Positions 57,493-64,000 of a stretch of 64,000 nt of DNA are shown here, one piece after another. A program made the translations under genes and the position numbers. The stretch spans positions 2,852,001-2,916,000 of the forward strand of contig JAGTXZ010000014.1 of assembly GCA_018398575.1 (NCBI GenBank). The letters run 5' to 3'. Under the pieces are notes generated by a model. The model was not told where the DNA came from, ran no database searches, and saw nothing but the letters and a program-made list of their open reading frames with translations. Position 1 is the stretch's first letter; each line of letters opens with the position of its first letter. Source of the DNA: Ampelomyces quisqualis (Eukaryota > Ascomycota > Dothideomycetes > Pleosporales > Phaeosphaeriaceae).

Positions 57493-58318
57493 GGTGAATG
57501 TGGATGTGGATGTGAATGCTGTGGGCGTGCCGGCGGCGAGCGGACGTGGTCGTTGTGAGAGTGGCGGTCGTCGACTCGATGACCCAAGCGTTTTTGTGGG
57601 GACTGTGATTGGCTCCGCAACATCGTTGACATCACGTGTGTTTGAAGGGCCGACCCCACTCCTGGGCCCTGGGGCTCATACACAGTGAAAATGCTTTTAC
57701 ATCTTCCACTCATCTGCGCAAGCAAGAGACCGTTGCCATGGCTCTCGTGCATGCTCATTTCGCACGCGGTTTGCCATGCACTTGGCCTTTGGAGGCCATG
57801 TTACGTATCTGAAGCTTGCTGCAAGGTAAAGGTGAGAGAAGATGTGACGTAACCACACATAGGCATCAGACGACTGTATATAAGTGGCAACTGCAGCTTC
57901 ATCCACGACCTTTTTTCCATCACCACACGTCGATTCCTGCTACAAACAAGGACTCCTCTATCGCCCGGAAACACTCCACATCCTTTCCCACTTACCCTGA
58001 CGCGGCTATCCCTCTCTTCCGGGATCTCTTGGTAGCTTCCGGGGCGCTCCCACCTTCGAAGACACCACAGGCCCAAGATCGCTCCTGCTCTAAGATTGCA
58101 TAGCCGGTAAGTGCAATCGCCCGGTCGATTAACCTAAAATCCATACAATGGATACAATAGTCCCTTCATCGAGCACTCTCCTACTCCAATTCTGAAAGCG
58201 CCGTGTTCTCCTAGCAATCTGTTCCGCTGCCTCGCTCGAGCCGAATATCGGGAATCCAGAGTAAATACACTCTCGTGCTATATCCCTGCATCTCACATCT
58301 CCACGTGTCCACGTCAGC
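57493..58318. promoter_or_regulatory. Intergenic region with TATA box and probable 5' UTR intron
   Basis: A TATATAAG box at 57877-57884 lies 435 bp before the ATG at 58319. A strong donor GTAAGT at 58107 and an acceptor CGTCAG at 58317, directly before the ATG, suggest a leader intron of about 211 nt. The left part also holds the NDUFV1 promoter. Confidence 0.5.
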
Positions 58319-59305
58319 ATGCCTATCAGGCCCGGCGATATTCTGGCAAGTGTGCCTGGGCAGGTAACGACCATGATCTCCGATGGGAAGCGCATGCGCG
58401 TCCTATGGCGCAAGGCTCATGGCGACGGCGATCCCAGTACCTATCTTATCGAACGAAGCTGCAATACTTTAGCCGGCCATCCGACTTGGAAGCTGTTCTG
58501 CGGCAAAGTTCCCGATACCATTGTTCGAGAGAAGGACGAGCCTCCGCGATACGTCTACCTCGACGATCGTGCCTGCTTTGACATCTGGAGTTCAAAGAAG
58601 TACAGCAAGGACGAGATGAAGGCCTTTTGGCCATTCGACTTTGACTACATAGGTAATATCAAGACAGCCAGGACAAACAAAGGACGTCCTGCCTACGTGG
58701 ACGATTCTTGCACACAGTATGCGAGAGGCACACTTCGCGATAAGAAGAAAATGTACGTGCTCAGTGGCGCGCCTGGCTACACGCCAACCCGCAGTATCAA
58801 AGAAGACGCTCGAGACAGTGAGATCAGGACCGAGCCTGCGTCGGATAACCATCTTATTGAAGGAGGCGCTGTCAGTACCAGGACTAATCAAATACCCAAC
58901 GCGACAACACCCAGTGCGACGAGTTCCGAAGCAATTATCACCAACGTGACCATCCCTCACGCGGCCACCCCTAACGCCACCAGTTATTCCAACTCAATTG
59001 TCCCGAATGCGACCGCTCTAATCCGATATAGCCTCAAGTGCGGAATCGCCCGCGACCCAACTGAATTTGATCTTATCTCATCTTCTTCAAGCTGCATCGA
59101 TGATGCAGCAAACGGCAATCTTATGCTGTTCGATGTGGCCCCGAACGCTTCTCCGGTTTCTCCGCATCGCAAATGCCTAGCTGGCGCACGCAAGTCGAAC
59201 TCGGAGGCTGGATGTGGGGATCAGGTAGCTACACACCCAGACGAGAAGCGAAAGCGGAAGTTCGAACTCGAGGGCATGCCATTTGGCAAGCGTACGAAAT
59301 GGTAG
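58319..59305 (+). CDS. Unknown basic protein with Asn-Ala-Thr repeats
   Basis: A single coding exon of 328 residues that I do not recognise. Residues 1-110 look folded (MPIRPGDILASVPGQVTTM, STYLIERSCNTLAGHP, YVYLDDRACFDIWSSKKYSK). Residues about 190-240 contain an imperfect repeat around PNATTPSA and NVTIPHAATPNA, with a period near 7-10 residues. The end is basic (EKRKRKFELEGMPFGKRTKW) and is a plausible bipartite nuclear signal. The Asn-x-Thr sites would be glycosylation sites if the protein were secreted, but there is no signal peptide. It may be lineage-specific. Confidence 0.6.
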   Translation: MPIRPGDILASVPGQVTTMISDGKRMRVLWRKAHGDGDPSTYLIERSCNTLAGHPTWKLFCGKVPDTIVREKDEPPRYVYLDDRACFDIWSSKKYSKDEMKAFWPFDFDYIGNIKTARTNKGRPAYVDDSCTQYARGTLRDKKKMYVLSGAPGYTPTRSIKEDARDSEIRTEPASDNHLIEGGAVSTRTNQIPNATTPSATSSEAIITNVTIPHAATPNATSYSNSIVPNATALIRYSLKCGIARDPTEFDLISSSSSCIDDAANGNLMLFDVAPNASPVSPHRKCLAGARKSNSEAGCGDQVATHPDEKRKRKFELEGMPFGKRTKW

Positions 59306-60799
59306 TGTACAACAGTGCTTCGGTGCACCGGGCAGACTGTGAGACGCTTTTCAGGTTTGATCGACAAACTTTGTTTTTCCAGGCGGTTCATTTAAAAGAT
59401 TTTTCAAAGGTTTCCCACTTTTTTTTTGCATGTCCTGTGGTAGCATGCCACCGGGCTTTAGATACCTCTCAATATATGCGATACACAACGTGAGTGCGGC
59501 CCCTGACTTCGTGCAAAGACTGTGCATGACGATGATGATCACCATCATCACCTCTCGATCTCTCGCAACAATCCAATAATTTCATTTCAACCTCGCCCCA
59601 ACCATAAAAACAATGATGTCCTTGGTTTCACGAATGAGGAAGCTTGTTTCAAAGCCATCGCGTCCCCGATACATATCTTTGACTTGGAGTATGTCCAAAT
59701 CGACAGAAGAAGACAATTATACACGGAGAAGCAGAACGACGCGCCAACGACGTTTATCCTGCGAGAAAACATACTCGATAACGTCTTAAAGTTTTGTACT
59801 TTGGTTTGAATTCGACTCATAACGAAGGAAACTGGATAGACTGCACAATGGAAGAAAAAAAGAAATTTTATATGTCCCGCAACACTGGGTTCTTAAGAAC
59901 ACTCAATATGTTGTGGAGACGTCTCACATGTTGGGGCACATCCGATCTTCCTGGGAGCAGTGACCAGAAACGTGTTGGTAGGTGATGGGAGTAGCTTGGT
60001 AGATGAAAGGGGTAGATGTGACGACACTATTAAATCTCGACCTCACCACCAGGAAACATGGACTTCTTCTGCTTCGTATTTTCGACACAAAAGACGTATA
60101 CTCATGCGATAACAGCAGTACAAGTTTTTGGATTTGAGTATTTATGCCTTGCTCCTACGAAGCATGGGAACTCTACTCCGTAGATTGCGCAAGGAAATGT
60201 TATTGTCGAGGGACAGACAGCTTCTAGACGGAGAGAAGGCCCCTAGCGTGCTGAGGTCCTAAAATTCAAACAGATTTTCATGTGACCGCAGGGTTTGCAT
60301 TTCTTGTAGTAGGAAGTGCTTAAAAGTAATTGTCATAATATTTTAGCCAAGGAGATTATGAGAGTAGAAGCAAACGGACGAGAGCGGCCGAGCGCAGGGA
60401 CTTATATCTTCGAGTACCACTAAAAAGATCATGGTCCACGCGTTACAAAACTTTGATGTTATAAAGTGCGCCCGGATCAGGTCGGAAAAGTTCTCGCGTG
60501 GGCGGGTCTTCGTCTTCATGGTATCAGCAAAGAATTTCACGAGTAAAAAGAGTGACTAGTTTCGGAATAAATCTCCTAAATAAAGCGTTTGTTGTCGGCT
60601 TTTGTGGAATTGGAACAATTCGTGACAGTAGGAGAAGAAGGGGACCAGAGGCGAGTATTTAGAAGGCTGAGCTATTTAATGCTTTTGTAAAGGTATCATT
60701 GGCTAAATCTTATGCGGCTCTCGTAGCCAAAGCAAAAAGGCGAAATGAAGTAAGATATACAAGAATCGAAGCTACCACTACGACGTCACAAGTCATCGT
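59306..60799. other. AT-rich intergenic region
   Basis: About 1.5 kb between the unknown gene and the stop of the FMN oxidase gene. It is AT-richer than the rest, with a TACTCCGTA motif at 60174. Short frames (59522-59809, 59794-59985) lack coding character. Confidence 0.5.
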
Positions 60800-61960
60800 C
60801 TACGAGAACCAAGCGTTGGTGCTCTTCCAATTCACGAACTGAGGACCAATCGTCTTTAGATCACCAACACCCAAGTTGGCCGCATCGTTTGTAAGCTCGT
60901 ACTTCATGATCTGGGCGACCTTTGCAACGCCCTCGTATCCGTACACGTTTGCGTACATGAACGGGCGACCAAGACCAACGGCCCTGACACCAAGCGCGAG
61001 AAGTTTCAGTGCATCGACACCGTATCGCACTCCACCATCGGCGTAGACCTCAACTTGCTTAAAGATCTCGGGGTCCTCGTTGTAGATCTCGAGTGCGACT
61101 TCGAGCGCAGAAGGCGATGTGTCGAGTTGACGGCCACCGTGGTTGGACAGGAATATGGCCTTGACCCCACGGTTGACAGCTTCACGGGCGTCTTCGACAG
61201 TCTGGATACCCTTGGGAATGATGGGCAGTGAGGTCAGGTTCTGGAGCTGCTGGAAATATTCCCATGTGAAGAGAGAGAAGCCGGTGTTTGCACTACCTTG
61301 GCCATCGCGGGCTGCACGATGCCTAACACCGTCTCCTGGGGAATCGACAGTGAGTATAATGGCTTTGGCGCCGACGTTTTCGATGTCCTTGAACAGCTTG
61401 GCTGTTGCATTGATGCTTGGGTCATCAAGGTACACCTGCTGGAAGAGCACCTGCGATCCATTGTTGCCGCGTGCCGCGTAGATGTCTTTCATTGGCTTGT
61501 TGGAATATAGCGATGGCATGTAGAGAATTTCTTCTTCTGCCGCACCTCTAACAAGGCCAAGCTCACCATCTGGGTGTGCATAGCCAGCCCTCGCGCATGG
61601 CGAGATAAAGAAGGGCGCGGAGAAGTTGTAACCGAGGAGCGTTGTTGGTAAAGAAGACTCGATCCTTGTAATGTCTACCATGACACGAGGGCGGAGCCGG
61701 AAGCGCTGGTAGACCTCAAGGTTGTTGCGGTAGGACCATTCGCCAGCGGCGCCGTTGCGGTAATAGGTGTAGTTTGTTCGGCTCATGTAGTTACGCGCAG
61801 CCCAGTCGAAGTCTGGTAAGCCGGCAAGTCTCTGGAGACTGGGAAGTGATTTGTTTGCGGCGAAAGCGTTGAGTTGCTCGTCAATACCAGTGTCTGGTTC
61901 ATTGATGAATGGGCGGGCTGCAAGAGCCACTGAAGCGAACGCAAGCACAGAGGCACGCAT
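60800..61960 (-). CDS. Secreted FMN-dependent alpha-hydroxy acid oxidase
   Basis: A single exon of 386 residues in the flavocytochrome b2/glycolate oxidase family, without a cytochrome b5 domain. The TIM barrel is complete: FRLRPRVMVDITRIESS, FFISPCARAGYAHPDGE, IILTVDSPGDGVR, then the catalytic His and substrate Arg in FLSNHGGRQLDTSPSALEV, and the FMN phosphate region VYADGGVRYGVDALKLLALG with GLGRPFMYA. The enzyme should oxidise an L-2-hydroxy acid such as lactate, using oxygen or another acceptor. The N-terminus (MRASVLAFASVALAARPF) is a signal peptide, unlike the usual peroxisomal or mitochondrial members, and several Asn-x-Ser/Thr sites are present, so an extracellular or vacuolar site is likely. 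The last residues (NAWFS) are not a clear peroxisomal signal. Confidence 0.9.
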   Translation of the reverse strand: MRASVLAFASVALAARPFINEPDTGIDEQLNAFAANKSLPSLQRLAGLPDFDWAARNYMSRTNYTYYRNGAAGEWSYRNNLEVYQRFRLRPRVMVDITRIESSLPTTLLGYNFSAPFFISPCARAGYAHPDGELGLVRGAAEEEILYMPSLYSNKPMKDIYAARGNNGSQVLFQQVYLDDPSINATAKLFKDIENVGAKAIILTVDSPGDGVRHRAARDGQGSANTGFSLFTWEYFQQLQNLTSLPIIPKGIQTVEDAREAVNRGVKAIFLSNHGGRQLDTSPSALEVALEIYNEDPEIFKQVEVYADGGVRYGVDALKLLALGVRAVGLGRPFMYANVYGYEGVAKVAQIMKYELTNDAANLGVGDLKTIGPQFVNWKSTNAWFS

Positions 61961-63490
61961 AATGAGAGGGAAAGGGAGAAGGACTCAATTGACTAGAGGA
62001 AACGGATAAGCAGCTGGAGAGAAGTTTTTTTGGGGTCAGAGGTATCTGGTTATGTAGGGTCGGAAGTTGGACTTCGGTCACCAGAAAGAACAGCCGAACA
62101 GGGGCAAGTTTTCACGTGGAGCACCTGCCCCCTTCGACCGGAAGTTATGTCTCAAGCAACCAGGAACGCCAATAGGCCCTTGTTGCGCGTCCGGGTAAGA
62201 GGTTTGTGTTGTATTAGCTTGTCTGGGCGCATTGCGTCGGTTGGCCCGAAGCGGTTTACGACAAGCATGATAAACCGCCTCAAGGAGGCGAAGCATCTAA
62301 GTCATACATGCGGATTGAGTGAACCAGGAAACACTGCTCATCCGACAATGTTTCCAACTGTAGCAAGGCCATACGTTTGGAAACATTACGTCAATGTTTG
62401 ATGTTAGAGAGGCAACGTGGGTGTTCCATGTCGGCAAGGTGCGCAAGCCTAACCGTTCTGCATACGAGGCACGAGAGGGTCGGAAACGTGAAAGCCTCGA
62501 ACGCGTACGGAGTACGTGGGTAGACATAATCCTGGCGGCGCCGGGCGGAGGTCTGTAGTATGGAACAAACATGGGTGGTCCAACACTAGGCTTACCCCCG
62601 CCCTACGGCCGAGCGAAGCTTGGCCTGTGGGGCGGGTTCCTACTTACGCTGTTGTCTACTCCGTACGGAGGACGAGATTTCTACATTTGAAATTTTGAAT
62701 ATTCGTTGCCAAGTGTGGCCTGCACCCGCAAATGCTCACACACGCTTTGGAACGAGTTTTCGGAGCTGTCCCATAGCAAGTGACGATGGGAGTAAGACTG
62801 TGGCAAGCATGTTGTGACTGCCAGAATCTAGGTGCCTAGCGTTTGCGGAGGAGCGCTTTGACACCGGAGCTGCAGCCAGATTAGTACGTGACAGTCGAAA
62901 AGCTTTGTAATAATTGTAGACTAAATTGGTGAACTGTCCAGTAAGCGACCAACTTCTACAGCGGTCAATTTCCGTCCTGCATGTACATGATTCGCGACAG
63001 AAGAGCCCTTGTAAGCCAGTGCTGAGCGAAACGGCTATCAACCCATCCGAAACCTATGGCGTAATTTTGCGGGACCATTGGCAAGGATAGTCTCGCTGTA
63101 AAATTATGATTGATGAAGAAAGCTGCATTAAAAAGGTGACTCCTCGAGTAAGTAAGGTACATAGACCGGTATTCTCTACGACTCGGCGCCGAGCAACCCA
63201 GCGTCGTCATCTGTTTGGCCATCACGAACGGCACAGAACACCGCAATAAATTTTTTATGCAACAAACTGGCTTGTTATCTGCAAAAATAAATGGAGCAAC
63301 GCAGAATGCTACACGGACTTGTTGCTTGCGATAACGACGACGGGGACCCGAGTGTGGGTCGGGCAATGCGACCCTACAGCACTCATAGGAAAATATAACA
63401 TATCAGTCACCAGCTACCCACGATAACTGACTTCATAGAAATGCCCTTTGTGCAGTACAGAGCGGCGGCTGTTCTCTGGTTACTAGGGTG
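61961..63490. other. Gene-poor stretch with palindromes
   Basis: About 1.5 kb without a supported gene. It contains a GC-rich imperfect hairpin at 62596-62636 (arms around CCCGCCC and GGGGCGGG), a TACGGAGTA motif at 62506, and a perfect palindrome CTCCGTACGGAG at 62659-62670. Minus-strand frames such as 62965-63366 have no support. Confidence 0.5.
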
Positions 63491-63998
63491 TCGAGTGTTC
63501 TGAGTCTGTTTAACGAGATTATCCCTGCTGCCGATGGACAGAGCGTGTGAATCAGCGCAGACTGCAAATGGGCAGATGTTACTAAGGCAGTAGAAGCAAG
63601 GGGCCTGACCATTGCTGGGAGTAGAAACTCGGCCGTTAGTGTTGGAGGTTTGACGTTGAGAGGACTGTCGTTCAGGCTCTTCTCGCCGCGATTCGGTGCC
63701 GTCTGCTCGAATATCATCGAGTATGAGATCGTGCTGGATGCGTCTTCATTCATCTGGAGTGGGGTTCTCTACTTGCCTTTATCGCAAGCACCGAAAGTGC
63801 TCTCGTATATCGGAGGATTCTTGGACAGGGTCACAGCGGACGATGATGGCAAGATATTAACGAAGAGTTTGCAGCGGGTCCGATTGCGTGCTGCACGTAC
63901 CTGCAGCAACTTGGTATCCAGCGCATTATTGCTCTAAGGCACACTACAGCCCCCGAGAACGACCAGATGTAGCCGACATGCTGGCGCATATCAAGCTT
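63491..63998 (+). pseudogene. Decayed FAD-linked oxidase (berberine bridge type)
   Basis: The plus strand from 63491 reads LFNEIIPAADGQSV, then TGA at 63548-63550, then in the same frame ADCKWADVTKAVEARGLT, AGSRNSAVSVGGLTLRGLSF and FGAVCSNIIEYEIVLD. This is the FAD-binding PCMH domain of BBE-like oxidases. The next text, SGVLYLPLSQAPKVLSY, belongs about 40 residues later in the family, so the segment with the usual Arg-Gly-Gly-x-Asn-Asn-Phe-Gly box is missing. After 63860 the likely frame changes again. No intact start is seen, and the fragment may run past the window edge. A stop, an internal deletion and a frame change together make it a pseudogene. Confidence 0.65.
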
Positions 63999-64000
63999 TG

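Noticed and set aside
62965..63366. 133-codon minus-strand frame in the gene-poor right end
   Set aside because: No domain, signal or splice context; composition is not protein-like.

Overview
The window is nuclear DNA of a filamentous ascomycete. Genes are close-packed on both strands. Introns are short (about 46-120 bp, mostly 49-60), with GT...AG ends and a branch-like CTAAC/CTGAC box just upstream of the acceptor. Complex I, autophagy, nuclear pore and CCR4-NOT genes are of eukaryotic and fungal type. The accessory proteins (DUF3433, CCCH/DUF7923-type, small secreted Cys-rich proteins) suggest Pezizomycotina, and I would guess Dothideomycetes; that last step is inference. I recognised no tRNA, rRNA, CRISPR array or intact transposon. 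Exon boundaries were worked out by hand; except for the pseudogenes, each spliced model adds up to a whole number of codons.

Left part (1-10.8 kb): a Cys-rich single-pass membrane protein, a broken DUF3433 membrane-protein gene with two in-frame stops and several frame changes, a five-exon CCCH zinc-finger gene, the first of three related doublecortin-like proteins, and a DUF1349 protein. Middle left (11.3-28.8 kb): complex I 30 kDa subunit, NOT4, a long disordered protein that may be a NOT4 C-terminal part, the second and third doublecortin-like paralogues, a 2OG-Fe(II) dioxygenase, a GDP-mannose pyrophosphorylase-like protein, and a divergent COQ5/BCKDHA pair. Middle right (28.8-46.5 kb): RAD4/XPC, an unknown protein with a HEPN-like motif, ATG13, two small secreted six-cysteine proteins sharing intron positions, and an ankyrin-RCC1-BTB protein. 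Right part (46.9-64 kb): the NUP98-NUP96 (NUP145) precursor, a centrin, complex I 51 kDa subunit, an orphan basic protein, a secreted FMN-dependent hydroxy-acid oxidase, and a decayed berberine-bridge-type FAD oxidase at the right edge.

Most genes are housekeeping and do not form one pathway, although four act in mitochondria (NDUFS3, NDUFV1, COQ5, BCKDHA). COQ5 and BCKDHA share a 234 bp intergenic region, and both seem to contain a GC-AG intron. The most novel material is the set of three dispersed paralogues with an N-terminal doublecortin/ubiquitin-like domain and a conserved C-terminal helical block, followed by the paired secreted proteins.
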